Assembly (NCBI GenBank): GCA_964035015.1
Contig: OZ035997.1
Coordinates: 83,088,269 to 83,152,268, forward strand
Direction of reading: 5' to 3'
DNA: 64,000 nucleotides
Origin: Corallium rubrum
Taxonomy: Eukaryota; Cnidaria; Anthozoa; Scleralcyonacea; Coralliidae
The notes below the pieces were generated by a model. That model made no database searches and was not told where the DNA came from. It saw nothing but the letters and a program-made list of their open reading frames with translations. How positions within the stretch are numbered: position 1 is the first letter of the stretch; the number at the start of each line of letters is the position of its first letter. Shown here one piece after another: positions 1 through 11,458 of this stretch. Both the position numbers and the translations under genes were made by a program.

Positions 1-865
1 TTACAAATTCTTGAATTTCTGCCAGTAAAACCTTGTCTAGTTTTACAGCCAGTATGTGTTTTTCTACGATGTTGGAGGTTAAATAAATCAGCAAATGTTT
101 TTTTTACAGACATCACATTTCAGTTAATGGTTTCTCTCCAGTATGTGTTCTTTTATGATATTGCATAGTAGCTAAACAGGCAAACATTTTGTCACAGAAA
201 TCACATTTGAAAGGTTTCTCTCCAGTATGTGTTCTTTTATGAGATAGTAAGTTATTTGACTGGGAAAATGTCTTGTCACAGACATCACATTTGAATGGTT
301 TCCTGCCAGTATGTGTTTTTCTATGACGTTGGAGGTTAAATAAATGAGCAAATGTTTTTTTACAGATATCACATTTGAATGGTTTCTCTCCAGTATGTGT
401 TCTTTTATGACTTTGCATGGTAGCTGAACAAGCAAACATTTTGTCACATAAATCACATTTGAAAGGTTTCTCTCCAGTATGTGTTCTTTTATGATATAGT
501 AAGCCACTTGACTGGGAATATGTCTTCTCACATACATCACATTTGAATGGTTTCTCCCCAGTATGTGTTCTTTTATGAACTATTAAATCACTTGAATAAG
601 AAAATGTCTTCGTACAGAGATCACATTCGAATGGTTTCTCTCCAGTATGTGTTCTTTTATGAACTATTAAATCACTTGAATAAGAAAATGTCTTCTTACA
701 GAGATCACATTTGAATGGTTTCTCTTCAGTATGTATACTATGTATTACCATATGACGTCTTAAACTTGATAAACTACCATATGTCTTGGTGCAGGTTGGG
801 CATCGATGAGACTTTTTTCCATTGATGCTAGAACTCCTTTTCGTCAAGTCAGAATGATTACTCAT
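1..865 (-). pseudogene. C2H2 zinc-finger locus 1, 3' end broken
   Basis: The open frame 113-865 encodes 250 residues with eight C2H2 fingers joined by the TGEKPF linker, after a short Ser/Lys-rich leader. The family is known for nuclear DNA binding; no KRAB, BTB or other partner domain is visible. The reading frame stops near 113 because extra bases after the GEKPL segment shift the frame. Finger-like sequence continues on the minus strand toward base 1 in another frame. The family's usual C-terminus (two atypical fingers ending in HMTELH, as at 11826-13109) is missing. The start is the ATG at 863-865. It is most likely a recent pseudogene; a truncated protein is possible. Confidence 0.8.
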
Positions 866-1030
866 TGTAAATCCTACACGTTTTACACCACCTTTCTATT
901 TCCAATCAGATATAAAATCCGAAATTCACAACAGCTCAAAAATTGGCAAACACTGAGCCTGCGTTCGAACTGACCTGCGTGGCAAAAAAGGAAAACGTCA
1001 TAACTACTTCATTTAAGGTTTACTCTAGAA
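866..1030 (-). repeat. 5' leader shared by all zinc-finger copies
   Basis: This segment matches the sequence upstream of the other zinc-finger loci (about 6125-6320 minus strand, 11600-11700, 41940-42030 and 51470-51560), including a motif reading TCACGCAGGCCAGTTGGAACG in those copies with small changes. It shows that the duplicated unit includes non-coding 5' sequence, not only the finger exon. Confidence 0.6.
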
Positions 1031-1318
1031 ATAGATGAACGCAATTAATAACCCCTCGCCCGCTTTTGCATGAATTTTTGTAAATACCCCCTGATATATT
1101 CCCTCTGCTGATTAGAACACTTGCGCTCTTTTTTATTGGGGGCCTGGAAATAGCCACTCCTGTTGATCAAAATATAGTTTTAATTCTAGTAGAATATTTG
1201 AAATAAAAAAAACTGCAGTTTTAATAACTCTAGTTTTTTTGAAGAAAAAGGTAACGAGGAACAAAGAAAAATTTAAGGATGATATTTCGTGAAAAATATT
1301 GAGAGAAAGAAAATTAGA

Positions 1319-1394
1319 AGTCGCCTCCAGGATTCGAACTCGACCATGTTACCGTGCAAGCCGACTGTGTTAACCACCAGACTACCGAGGCAGG
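1319..1394 (-). tRNA. tRNA-like sequence, probable pseudogene or SINE head
   Basis: On the minus strand an A-box-like TAGTCTGGTGG and a B-box-like GAGTTCGAATCC are spaced as in a tRNA, with complementary ends (GCCTC and GAGGC). The anticodon loop CTTGCAC would put TGC at the anticodon. Several stem pairs mismatch, so I do not call it functional. The 1031-1318 stretch beside it shows nothing recognisable. Confidence 0.4.
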
Positions 1395-2463
1395 AAGAAA
1401 AATTTCGTTAAAATATCAGGGTTATATTTGACACTTCTTTCTTTCCGATGTTTACTGCAAAAAAAAAACATGACTACAGCATCTGAAAACATTTTTCAAA
1501 CCTGGAAGCCTGCCACGGCAATATTCATTTATGACATTTCAAAGTGCTGAAATTGTTTTCACCTACATGTTAATAAATATTTCAACAGCATTTGTACGTT
1601 TTACAGAAGAAAATTTGCTCCTTTTCAGATTTTTATGCCAAAGTATGGACAAGCTACGTTAGTCACAAGTGGTTTTACAATAAGAAAACTATTTGAAAAA
1701 AGATAACGCAGCCATAGATAAAAAATACAACAGGCAAGCAAACTAACATGCAATGGATAAGTTTAAAATACTTTAAGGACACACAAAAGAGAAAACAAAA
1801 TTAACAGTGATAGGATATACATAAGGAAAGTGGGAAACTCGGACAGTTTTCCTACTAAATGTTCGTGATTAGTGAGAGCGGCTGCTCTATATTTTTACCG
1901 TAAACTAAAACCGTGTCGCCGGCCTTTATTTCTTAATCGGTTTTCAAGTTTCACTCTTGCTTTCTCCTCCTTTCGAGTTTCGGTTTGACGGGTTTCCTTC
2001 TAGTCAAGACGTTGTTTTGCTTTATACGTAGACGTTGATTTGTTTCTGTTTATTTTAAAGTGATATACGTTTCCCAAAAACTCCTTTCTCAAGTCTTTTA
2101 ATATTTATTTGTTACTTCAAATCTTTTTGTGAAGAACTATATTGTCCTCAGTGCCCCACAATCTTAACCGCGCATGGTCCGTCGACACATATATACAAAT
2201 AAATAAGTATTCAGATCACAGAAATTCGTTCGCATATCACGTTTGTCCACGCGTGTAAAATGACTCCACGCGTGTCGAGATTAGCACCCTCACCGGGCTC
2301 CGGGCCTTCGGCCCTACGCCCGGGCTCGGGGATAATAGTTTGGCTTTATATATAAAGTTTATATACTAGAAGTTACTATCACAAGTGAAGTGCGTGCTGC
2401 CTCAAATGGGACAAAAACCTTTAGCCTACTCTATAGGCAAATATGTGCAGTCTGTGGCCAATG
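1395..2463. other. AT-rich region with a diverged dispersed repeat
   Basis: No gene is seen. About 1870-2110 is diverged but recognisably related to 45693-45905 and 54850-55075 (shared AGAGCGGCT, TTTCAAGTTTC, TTTGTTTCTGTT and TTCCCAAAA blocks in order). About 2286-2330 is a GC-rich hairpin (CCGGGCTCCGGG against CGCCCGGGCTCGGGG). Confidence 0.5.
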
Positions 2464-2935
2464 TGACACCCGCCCCCTTTGCCCACTCCACCCATGATTG
2501 TCCACTCCACCCAAGGTTGCCCACTGCACTCAAGATTGCCCACGCCACCCAAGTTCACCAACTCCACCCAAGATTGCCCACTCCACCCAAGATTGCTCAA
2601 TTCACACAATTAAAATTGCCCACTCCACCAAAGATTGCACACTCCACCCAAGATTTCCCACACCACCCAAGTTCACCCACTCCACCAAAGTTTACCCACT
2701 AGCTTGTCCACCACAAGATTGTCCACTCCACTCGAGATTGCCCACTCCACCCAAGTTTGCCTACTCCACCCAAGGTTGCCCACTCCACCCAAGATTACAC
2801 ACTCCAACCAAGATTGTCCACTCCACCCGAGATTGCCCACTCCACCCAAGTTTTTCCACTCTATCTAAGATTGCCCACTCTACCTAAGATTGCCGACTCC
2901 ACCAGAGGTTGCCCACTCCACCCAAAAAGAGCACA
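2464..2935. repeat. Minisatellite, about 19-bp unit
   Basis: About 24 imperfect tandem copies of a unit close to ATTGCCCACTCCACCCAAG. Open frames here are by-products of the repeat (Pro/His/Thr-rich) and not genes. Confidence 0.9.
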
Positions 2936-3359
2936 CAGAGTTGCCTGTGAAGGAAGCCGGAAAGTCCAAAAAATTAATATTAATTACAATAGCTAAAATA
3001 GTATTTGCACATTTCTTCTATATTTCATAATTATAAAATTGAAAACGACAAGTTATTATATAACCTATAGCTACTGCTTGAAATGAAATGGATTGCAAGG
3101 GTTTCGACAGGATATACCCACAATTAATATGCCGAACGAATATTTTATATTCGATAGTGATGGGCCCATACCGATGCCAAATACTCGATACCACAGATAC
3201 CGGGCGGGGTCTAGAAAAAAAGTAAAAATCAGGAGTACTTCATCTTGTAGCATGGGCCGGGCCTCGTGGTTATAAATTATGGACGAAGGTATACAATAAA
3301 TATTTGCAATTTAAATTATATACTTCGAGTCTTTGATAGTTGGTGTAAAGCAAAAACAT

Positions 3360-3660
3360 AATATTTTCTTTTTTCTTTACCAAGAAATGAAGATCCAGTG
3401 GCCTGGTGGAAGGCACAAGAAAAGCGCTACAGTCTAGAGTCTCAATTTGTCAAGAAGTATTTGTGTATTCCAGGCACGTCAGTACCAGCAGAGACTTTTC
3501 TCGAAGGCAGGTGAACTTGTATCTATTCGGCGTAACAGACTGAAAGCCAAACATGTAACTATGATGTTATTTTTAAATAAAAAATTTAAAACCATAACCA
3601 CTGGTTATGATTTTATTCAGGACAAAATTTTGGAACCCTCTATGGAATTTTCAATGTAAT
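3360..3660 (+). pseudogene. hAT transposase C-terminal fragment, frameshifted
   Basis: The sequence encodes the hAT dimerisation region (motif SKAGELVSIRRNRLKAKHV, then a hydrophobic LFLNK end). The upstream part (WPGGRHKKS, then a Leu-Cys-Ile-Pro-Gly-Thr motif) lies in another frame after a premature stop near 3436. It is the inverted counterpart of 14635-14889. In the known family this domain mediates transposase dimerisation in the nucleus. Only the last 80 or so residues remain, so it cannot act as a transposase. Confidence 0.75.
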
Positions 3661-3850
3661 ACACTTTTATATATACATATTATTTCATATGTGAAAATCT
3701 GTTTCACATATGAAAAAAAATATACACATATGAAAATGAAATTACTTTTTCATATATGAAATCTTCACTTTCTTATGTTAAATATATTTTCACATTTTGA
3801 AATTTTTCATTTTCATATATTTGTGAAATGACATATGAAATTATCGTAAG
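3661..3850. repeat. Array of short palindromes around TTTCATATGTGAAA
   Basis: Repeated overlapping palindromic motifs built on CATATGAAA/TTTCATATG. A related array lies at 14390-14545 in the inverted copy of this block. Confidence 0.7.
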
Positions 3851-4481
3851 GGTTGATGTGCCAGCTAGTACACGAGTTTGGCTCCCCATATATTGTATAA
3901 CAATTGTGCTCAAAATAACTCAGGATATATATGGCACTGATTCGATACTGAATACTCTGAAGTAATTTTCTTGCCAGTACCAATGATTGATGAAAACCTT
4001 GTATTTGACAAATGTGGTTCATACCCTCTTAAACCCACCATCTGAGAATTTCAAAATTGTTCTCTGTCAAGGATAGAAGTGTTAAAACAGTCAGTTTTGT
4101 TCTAAGCAAAATGCCCACCAAATAACAGGCATATTGCCAAAAAGGAAAGACACAAACACAACTCCCATGATGCTTTGCTAGAATGGGAATTGTCCATTGC
4201 CTACAAAAAAATCAGACGAAGGAATGGTGTTCATCATGAACACCTTAACCCTCTCCCTACTAGAGTTCTTCCCATGACGAGTAAAATCATCTGGCATTAG
4301 CCAGAAAAAAATTTTAAAAGGCCACCATGGTAGGGAAAGAGTTAACGAGATAGTTTTTTAACCCTTTCACTACTAGAGTTCTTGCCTTGACAAGTAAAAT
4401 CATCTAGCATTGGCCAGAGTAACTCTGGCATTAGCATTAGCCAGAGTAAAATACCAAGAGGCAACCACCATAGGGAAAGGG
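3851..4481. repeat. 3' flank of zinc-finger copy with two TTAACCC inverted-repeat units
   Basis: No gene. The region is repeated downstream of every zinc-finger copy. It contains two small foldback units bounded by TTAACCCTTTC-like and GAAAGGGTTAA-like ends (about 4247-4342 and 4356-4484). The second unit overlaps the stop codon of the adjacent zinc-finger locus. Confidence 0.6.
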
Positions 4482-5411
4482 TTAATGAAGTTCAGTCATG
4501 TGCTTTATCAATGCACTAGCTAAATCAAATGTGACATCACATTTCAAACATATGTACTTCATCCCATTTGGTTCTGTGGCTTCAACTTCATCAAAATTAA
4601 AGTCAAAATTCATGTTACAGTAATTACACTTGAAACTTTTTCCTGTGTTATGTGTCTTTTGATGACTTACAAAACTACGATGAGAAAATGCTTTGTCACA
4701 GATATCACAAGTGTAAGGTTTCTTTCCAGTATGTGTTCTTTTATGATATTTTAAGTCACCTGACTGCGAAAATGTCTTGCCACAGATATCACATTTGAAT
4801 GGTTTCTCTCTAGTATGTGTTCTTTTATGGTGTTGCATGGTAGATAAACGAGTAAACGCTTTCTCACAGAAATCACATTTGAAAGGTTTGTCTCCAGTAT
4901 GTGTTCGTTTGTGATGTTGCAGGGAAGATAAACAAGCAAACATTTTGTAACAGATTTTACATTTGAATGGTTTCTCTCCAATATGTGTTCTTTTGTGATA
5001 TTGCAGGGTAGATAAACGAGCAAACGTTTTGTCACAGACATCACATTTGAATGGTTCTCTCCAGTATGTGTTCTTTTATGATGTAGTAAGTTACTTGACT
5101 GGAAAAATGGCTTCTTACAGACACCAGATTTGAATGGTTTCTCTCCAGTATGTGTTCTTTTATGAGCTATTAAGTTACATGAATAAGAAAATGTCTTCTT
5201 ACAGACATCACATTGGAAAGGTTTCTCTCCAGTATGTGTTCTTTTATGACATAGTAAGTTACTTGAGTGGGAAAATGTCTTGTCACAGACATCACATTTG
5301 AATGGTTTCTCTTCAGTAATGAGTATTTAATACCATATGACGTCTTAAACTTACTAAACTGCCAAATGTCTTGGTGCAGGCTGGACACCTACGAGACCTT
5401 TTACCATTCAT
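4482..5411 (-). pseudogene. C2H2 zinc-finger locus 2, multiply frameshifted
   Basis: From the ATG at 5409-5411 the leader MNGK and first finger are present, but the frame breaks near 5318 (altered bases before EEKPF), again near 5054 (one A missing in the GEKP linker) and near 4950 (a shifted Cys-Lys-Ile finger). About nine fingers can be traced across the frames. The last open piece, 4482-4943, carries the family C-terminus, but its penultimate finger is shortened relative to 11826-13109 (the CKTFDRHLFNHE part is lost). It is transcribed away from locus 3 and is an inactive paralogue. Confidence 0.85.
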
Positions 5412-5505
5412 GCTAGAACTCCTTTTCGTCAAGTCAGAATTATTACAGTACTCATTGATTGCAGATCCTTCGCCGAAATTCACAACAGCTCAAAGCTCAA
5501 AATAT

Positions 5506-6107
5506 GAGTGCTGGGCGATACCGAGTACTTGGTATCGATACCAGCGATACCATGCAAAGCGGTGATCGGTATCGATTACTGATCTGGTATTGCTCGATAC
5601 TTGTACCTGTTTTTTCGGCTACATGTACGATTTTACTGTTTCTTGAAATCGAAATTTTTGTTAAACAAGATATTTAACAAACCGTTGAAATATCTATAAA
5701 AAGGTAGTACGCTAAGTCAAATAGTGATTTGAGCCGTAGCGTGGGCTCTTTATTTGGGTTACATAAAGTAGTTACATAAAAAGAATAAAAATTGTCTTGT
5801 CTTCATATTGACCAAAATTCCCGCGAAAAGAGATATATAGTGAAAAACAGTTTTATCTTGCTGAAATTCTTTAATATTTATGCCGTTGAGTTAATAATGT
5901 TAAAGTTTTAAAATAAAATATAAGTGGAAAAACCTAGCTTGTTGGAGACTACTTTTTTACAGTTGTGCATAGTACTCACTTCCGGTATCGAAAATGAAAA
6001 TTTTGTACTTGTTTTGGTATCGAAATAGGTATCGGTATCGACCGATACCAATTTTCAAGTAATCGGTATTGGTATCGGAATAAAAATCCCGGTATCGCCC
6101 AGCCCTA
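5506..6107. mobile_element. Non-autonomous hAT element with 8-bp TSD
   Basis: 602 bp with terminal inverted repeats built on GCTGGGCGATACCG, flanked by the perfect 8-bp direct repeat CAAAATAT (5498-5505 and 6108-6115). An 8-bp duplication and a GGGCTGGGCGATA-type end are typical of hAT elements. It has no transposase. It is inserted in the 5' leader of zinc-finger locus 2. Confidence 0.85.
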
Positions 6108-6451
6108 CAAAATATAGATATGCGATTATAAAACCGAGCCTGCGTTCCAACTGGCCTGCGTGACAAAAAGGGTTGTAAGTTCATGTCCAAAATAACCTGG
6201 GTACTTCATGAAAGCCTGACCCCAACACACCCCCTAAACCTAACCAATAAATTCGTGCATATTGGACCTGGACTTATTACACAAAAAAGAGAAAGGCCCA
6301 AGGTCACTGCTTCATTTAAGGTCTACCTAATTTTAGTTTTAGGGAAAAAACATGAAAAAAATATATTAAAATTGATATATTGAAAAAAGACCCTATGCTG
6401 AAAAAATCAATATGGAAACAAAAGTTACTAGGTTGGGGAAAAGGTAAATAA

Positions 6452-6454
<3 letters not shown>

Positions 6455-6502
<48 letters not shown>

Positions 6503-6511
6503 TATATAGAT

Positions 6512-6583
<72 letters not shown>
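6455..6583. repeat. (TA)n microsatellite
   Basis: Long TA run with a few TAGA interruptions. The Ile/Tyr open frames across it are artefacts. Confidence 0.95.
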
Positions 6584-6586
<3 letters not shown>

Positions 6587-6798
6587 TCGGAGGGCCTGTG
6601 TAGTTGCATTTTTCGCAACTGCTCCCGGTTTGGTCTTAAAATATATATATTCTACACTCGAATTTTCCTTCACCGTAATCCTTAGAACATGCTATGTAAT
6701 CGAGTGAAATGCACAATATCATTTATAATATACCCAATTATCTCCTGGCATTACCACCTTATTATATATACAGAACTCGCGATCGAGCTCTCGGCAAC

Positions 6799-6872
6799 GG
6801 CCTCCGTGGCTCAGTGGTCAGAGCATTGCACTAGAATCGCAAGGTGGTGGGTTCAATTCCTGCCGGAGGGCC
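6799..6872 (+). tRNA. tRNA-like head of SINE unit 2 (loop CTAGAAT)
   Basis: A-box GGCTCAGTGGTC and B-box GGTTCAATTCC are at tRNA spacing. The acceptor arms CCTCCG and CGGAGG pair, and the anticodon stem is TTGCA/CGCAA with loop CTAGAAT, which would read AGA. A serine tRNA should have a long variable arm, which is absent. It is a pol III promoter-bearing relic rather than a working tRNA. Confidence 0.5.
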
Positions 6873-7003
6873 TGTGTAGTTGCATTTTTCGCAACTGCTC
6901 CCGGTTTGGTCTTAAAATGTATGTATTCTACACTCGAATTTTCCTTCACCGTAATTCTTAGAACATGCTATGTAATCGAGTGAAATGCCCAATATCATTT
7001 ATA

Positions 7004-7034
<31 letters not shown>

Positions 7035-7070
7035 TATATATACAGAACTCGCGATCGAGCTCTCGGCAAC

Positions 7071-7144
7071 GGCCTCCGTGGCTCAGTGGTCAGAGCATTG
7101 CACTAGAATCGCAAGGTCGTGGGTTCAATTCCTGCCGGAGGGCC
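7071..7144 (+). tRNA. tRNA-like head of SINE unit 3
   Basis: Nearly identical to 6799-6872 (one difference in the variable region). The same internal A and B boxes and the same downstream body are present. Confidence 0.5.
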
Positions 7145-7270
7145 TGTGTAGTTGCATTTTTCGCAACTGCTCCCAGTTTGGTCTTAAAATGTATATATTC
7201 TACACTCGAATTTTCCTTCACCGTAATTCTTAGAACATGCTATGTAATCGAGTGAAATGCCCAATATCAT

Positions 7271-7320
<50 letters not shown>

Positions 7321-7322
<2 letters not shown>

Positions 7323-7440
7323 AGAGATAAAGCCCGAGAACGAGGGCTGTATGCTATATACAGCCCCGAGGACGCGAAGCGTCCGAGGGCTTTATATCGC
7401 ATACAGCCCGACGTTCGAGGGATTTATCTGACTTAATTTA
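7321..7440. repeat. Hairpin (foldback) element with GGGCTGTATGC motifs
   Basis: Imperfect palindrome bounded by ATAAAGCCCGAG and CGAGGGATTTAT; internal copies of GGGCTGTATGCTATATACAGCCC-type palindrome. A second short copy of that palindrome lies at 7540-7562. Confidence 0.65.
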
Positions 7441-7596
7441 TTATTGAGGAGGTTTTCCAACAAAGTTTTGTCTTTTTTTCTACCTTGGACAAAGATTTTC
7501 CTAGTTTTTTTCTTCATTCCTTATCTAATTAGTATTCAAGGGCTGTATGCTATATACAGCCCGCGGTACATCGAAGAAAACCGACTCAATAATAAA

Positions 7597-7911
<315 letters not shown>

Positions 7912-8260
7912 ATATGGCTATTGATTCATTTTATTTTTAAGCTGCGAGCGTTGTTTTCGTCTTCGGAGTATGCTGTTTACCTTACCTGTTGAGTTTTTCG
8001 TGTCGCTTCTTGGCCTTCTTATAATATTTACATCAGTTCGGCTTTTATTTCTCGTGTTTTTAGATAAACAGCTTTAAATAAACCAGCAGTGATGTTCCAA
8101 CACATTTTATTATTCAGAATATTTGAATAAAGATACCTAATGGCTATTAATTTCTCTTTTATTTGTATTCAAATCAACTCAGAAATGTTCCCGCCAAAAC
8201 TTACAGGGCCGAGAAAAAAGCGTATTGACTGGTCGGTCAATATCGTAATGATTATCCGTT
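7912..8260. repeat. Inverted copy of the 41269-41650 body repeat
   Basis: No gene. The sequence is the reverse-complement relative of 41269-41650 and 50239-50620 (shared blocks such as TGTTCCAACACATTTTATT and CAGGGCCGAGAAAAAAGC). Together with the hairpin at 7751-7911 it repeats the body-plus-hairpin arrangement. Confidence 0.6.
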
Positions 8261-8369
8261 TGAAATGAAGACCACGACACGTTTTGCAAGTCAAATTGGT
8301 TGTTTTTCTCAATTTTCTTGCAAGTTTTTTTACCCGCGGACGACTCAGCATTACGAAAGCCGGGTAGGG

Positions 8370-8650
8370 ACTTCAGACTTCGGACTTCAGACTTCACACT
8401 AAACTTAGTTTAGTTTAGTTTTTGTTATTGTTGTTATATGCTCTGGTTAAACTTAAAAATGAAATTTACGACCTCTTGTCTATTCCATCAATCATATTTA
8501 ATGATTGTAAAGTTAATAAAAAAGACTTCAGACTTCAGACTTCGAACTTCGGACTTCGGACTTCGGACTTCAGACTTCAGACTTCGGACTTCGGACTTCA
8601 GACTTCGGACTTCGGACTTCAGACTTCGGACTTCGGACTTCGAGTTCGGA
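8370..8650. repeat. ACTTCRG heptamer minisatellite, block 1
   Basis: Tandem ACTTCAG/ACTTCGG heptamers at 8370-8399 and 8524-8645, separated by about 120 bp of unique sequence. Similar arrays lie at 15205-15292, 15416-15562 and 20240-20497. The Asp/Phe/Arg-rich open frames are artefacts. Confidence 0.9.
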
Positions 8651-9080
8651 GTTGAGGAGTTTGTTAATAGCCGCTCAAAATGGATGAATAAAAGCACCAG
8701 AAATATTAAAGTAAGCTACCCATCTGGCAGAGCTTATCAATTATCTATATCTGATGTTATAATAAGAATGCTGTCTATAGTTCTCTGTTGGTACATATAG
8801 GCAATTGGAACGTTTCCTACAGGCGCCTATAGTATAGACTTTTTTTTGAACCGTAAACACAGTTTAAAAGTGGACGTCGTGGGCACGAGCACTTGATTGT
8901 TATTTCTGTTATTTGGTGTTTTAATATTGTGTCTCTACCCATAATACTAGTCAATATTATTAATTAATTGTGTAATATAGTTCTAATATTGTTAATTGTG
9001 TTTGATTATAAACGTCGCTGATGACGTAGTCTGTGCTTTGAAACACTGTCAGACCAGACCGAACCGAATCTTAGGTGTAA

Positions 9081-10301
9081 TGCATGAGTCAATTCCATGA
9101 GTGACCATCCCCCCCCCCCCCCCCCACCCCCGGGACACCCACGGGAATTTGCTTGGTACGCTGTTCCCAGGGGTCGGGAATTTGCTTGCCAAGCGGTGCA
9201 CGGGGGCCGGACGTTGTACTAGGGCTCAAAGACCCCCGGGAATTTGACACTGTTGAAATCCGCAAAGGACTGTGGGAGTGAATGGTTTTCTCGACTCCTC
9301 GTGTCGACGTGTCCACAGAATAGTAATACAACCAGAAGTCCAACTCGAGTGAAAACTTGTCCGCATTTCTTCAATGCGCAGGCGCGATATTTTTTGCCAT
9401 CCGACGGCATCCTACGCGATTCTACGCAATGTCCTACGCCATCCTACGCCATCCTGGCAAGTTCCCCCGGCAGTTTTAACCTTCTTTTGAAGGTCCAAAC
9501 TGCCGGGGGAACTTGCCAGGATGGCGTAGGATTGCGTAGAATGGCGATGGCGAGGAATCAAGATGCGCGAGGATATAAACTTCAAAGGTTCCGACGCGAG
9601 TTGGACTTCTGGTTGTCTATTTTGTGACGTGTCGTTGCAAACAACACATTTAGTATTTTAAAACTGCCGAGCTTTCCATCTGTTGACTCGTATACTCCAA
9701 CACAATTTAAAAACCAAAATCACACAAGATCAAAATAAATTTTTTGTTCTAATTAGTAAAATTACACGATATATACCAAGACTCTCGACCGAAAATAGCA
9801 GACCATGTGCTGGTTAGCGGTTAGCATAATATATTCAGTTTTGTTTATGATGTGAGCCAACAAGATGTTGACATTTGCTTTGATAAAGGCATGAGACTAT
9901 AAATCACCAGATTGAAAGCTTAGTAATATAAAATTATGTATGTGGACCGGTGTTTCCACAAGTTATTGCTTATAACTGTTAATAATACAGTTAATTGTTT
10001 TGATGGCTCCAACAGCCATTTCATTTACTGTATATTCTGTTGCTTGATGTTGGAATAAAAAATAGAAATTCTTTATGATAATCATTGTCTGCCTAATTTA
10101 TTGTAGCTTCAGTTGTTTTGTGTTCCCAGGGGGTGGGGAAGTCGCCACTTACCTACCGCCCGGGGGTAGGACATTTATCCACTAGTCATTGCCCCGCGGC
10201 CGGGAATTCGAACTATCTTTACAAAAAAATGCAAATTCCCGGGGGTATTCCCGGGGGTATTCCCGGGGGGTGGATGGTCACTCATGGAATTGACTCATGC
10301 A
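9081..10301. mobile_element. 1.2-kb TIR element with TAA target duplication, copy A
   Basis: Perfect terminal inverted repeats of about 30 bp starting TGCATGAGTCAATTCC, flanked by TAA on both sides (9078-9080 and 10302-10304). A 3-bp TAA duplication fits the PIF/Harbinger pattern (TWA). There is no transposase. The interior contains a strong hairpin at 9443-9530 (CCATCCTGGCAAGTTCC with its complement). Copy B is 15994-17182. Confidence 0.8.
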
Positions 10302-10307
10302 TAAAGT

Positions 10308-10500
10308 TCGACGTCCGACGTCCAACGCAGACCAGGTTACCGCTGCTCAACCGTAATTAACACGAAGACATAAAGAAAATATCGTTATTTGATAAATAAA
10401 ATAAATAAAACAATATTTTCATTATGACGTTGTGTTTACGGCTGAGCAGCGTAATGCGACCTGCGTTGAACGTAGGACGTCGAATTCGAACGCCGTGTGT
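10308..10500. mobile_element. Palindromic MITE, copy A
   Basis: A nearly perfect inverted repeat: GACGTCCAACGCAG ... CTGCGTTGAACGTAGGACGTC, with arms of about 75 bp around an AT-rich centre. The partner is at 17209-17407, where the ends extend to ACACGGCGTTCGACG. Confidence 0.7.
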
Positions 10501-11312
10501 AAAATATATCCGTGTGCACGTAACAACGAAATGCGTAGTAATATTCCCGGGGCTTTTATAATTTGGGCTTGTCACTTTACACAGTTTGCAACGCATTACC
10601 AGAAATTAATGACAAAATGGCCACCGCTTGAAAGCCAATTTGCATATATTCCTTAGAAGATGGCGTCGCATTTTGAACAGTAAATATATAAGGCGAATAT
10701 TGTAACGAGATTGTTTATTTGTTCAGATACTAGTATCACGTGAAGAACGCGTGGGCCGCGCGGTGGCCTGGAACGGGAGATTCGCGGGGTTGTTGTTGTG
10801 TTGTTGAGACCCGAGGACACGAAGTTAAGTGATAGAATTTGTAGTTGATATTAAATTGAACTTTGAAGGTTTTGTTCGTGTCTGTTCAATTCTATACATC
10901 CTGCTGTAGCCATTTTACCCCTACAATATATTAAAGTGAGAATTCTGCTTATTGAGTAGCTTGCCAACTATTTGCGGACCTCCTGCTACGATCCGCCAAT
11001 TAAATTGTGTTGAAAATAGTAAACAAATAAGTAGGTCATGCACCACTGGACCGCCGTAGGATTTCGTTTGATACTTTCAAAATCATCTTTGGTCAAATGT
11101 TCCAGAGTTGATAGAGGAATCTTTACAGTCCTGCATGTAATAGATGATATATTAACCAAAATGGCTGAAGTTGTATACCTCTAATTTAACAACTGCCAGA
11201 CTTGTAATGACAACAATTAAGACAATGGGCATTTTGAACTCACCATGATTGGTAGAGGCTCAAACACTGACAAACGATATATAGCTCGAGAGATATAGTC
11301 ATTTGGTGGATT

Positions 11313-11458
11313 CTTAACCTCGTTTGCTCGGTCTGTACGGGAAAATATTTGTCCACGGTTTTATCGCACAAACCTTGCTCCTTCGTCGCTCGGTCTGTAC
11401 GAAAACCTCAGGCAAATACTTTCCCGTACAGACCTAGCACTCGGTGAATAAGTCCTTA
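11313..11458. mobile_element. Foldback hairpin element, copy 2
   Basis: Same palindromic unit as 7751-7911 (TTAACCTCGTTTGCTCGG start, CACTCGGTGAATAAGTCC end), followed by a poly-C tract at 11467-11492. Confidence 0.75.

Larger units (their letters stand above)
6584..7320 (+). mobile_element. Tandem tRNA-derived SINE, three units
   Basis: Three head-to-tail copies of a unit of about 270 bp: a tRNA-like head (complete at 6799-6872 and 7071-7144, only its 3' end in the first copy), then a shared body starting GTGTAGTTGCATTTTTCGC and ending in a TA-rich tail. The spacing is regular, so local tandem amplification is more likely than three separate insertions. Confidence 0.75.
8240..11312. repeat. 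Segmental duplication, copy A
   Basis: A direct repeat of about 3 kb whose partner is about 15095-17990. It covers the heptamer arrays, the TIR element at 9081-10301, the palindrome at 10308-10500 and the following sequence down to ATATAGCTCGAGAGATATAG. Copy A has an extra stretch at about 10700-10925 (GGTCTGGAACGGGAGATTC-like, GC-richer) that copy B lacks. No protein-coding gene is recognised inside. Confidence 0.85.

Noticed and set aside
2464..2935. Could the regular 19-bp units be a CRISPR-like array
   Set aside because: Units are contiguous without spacers, and this is animal DNA.
2385..2996. Pro/His/Thr-rich overlapping frames
   Set aside because: Minisatellite translation without coding bias.
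6799..7144. Functional tRNA-Ser genes
   Set aside because: Anticodon position reads AGA but the long variable arm of serine tRNAs is absent, and both are followed by the same SINE body.
8422..8800. Open frames rich in Asp-Phe-Arg/Leu-Gln-Thr-Ser over the heptamer arrays
   Set aside because: Translations of the ACTTCRG repeat; the paralogous block at 15314-15568 has the same artefact.
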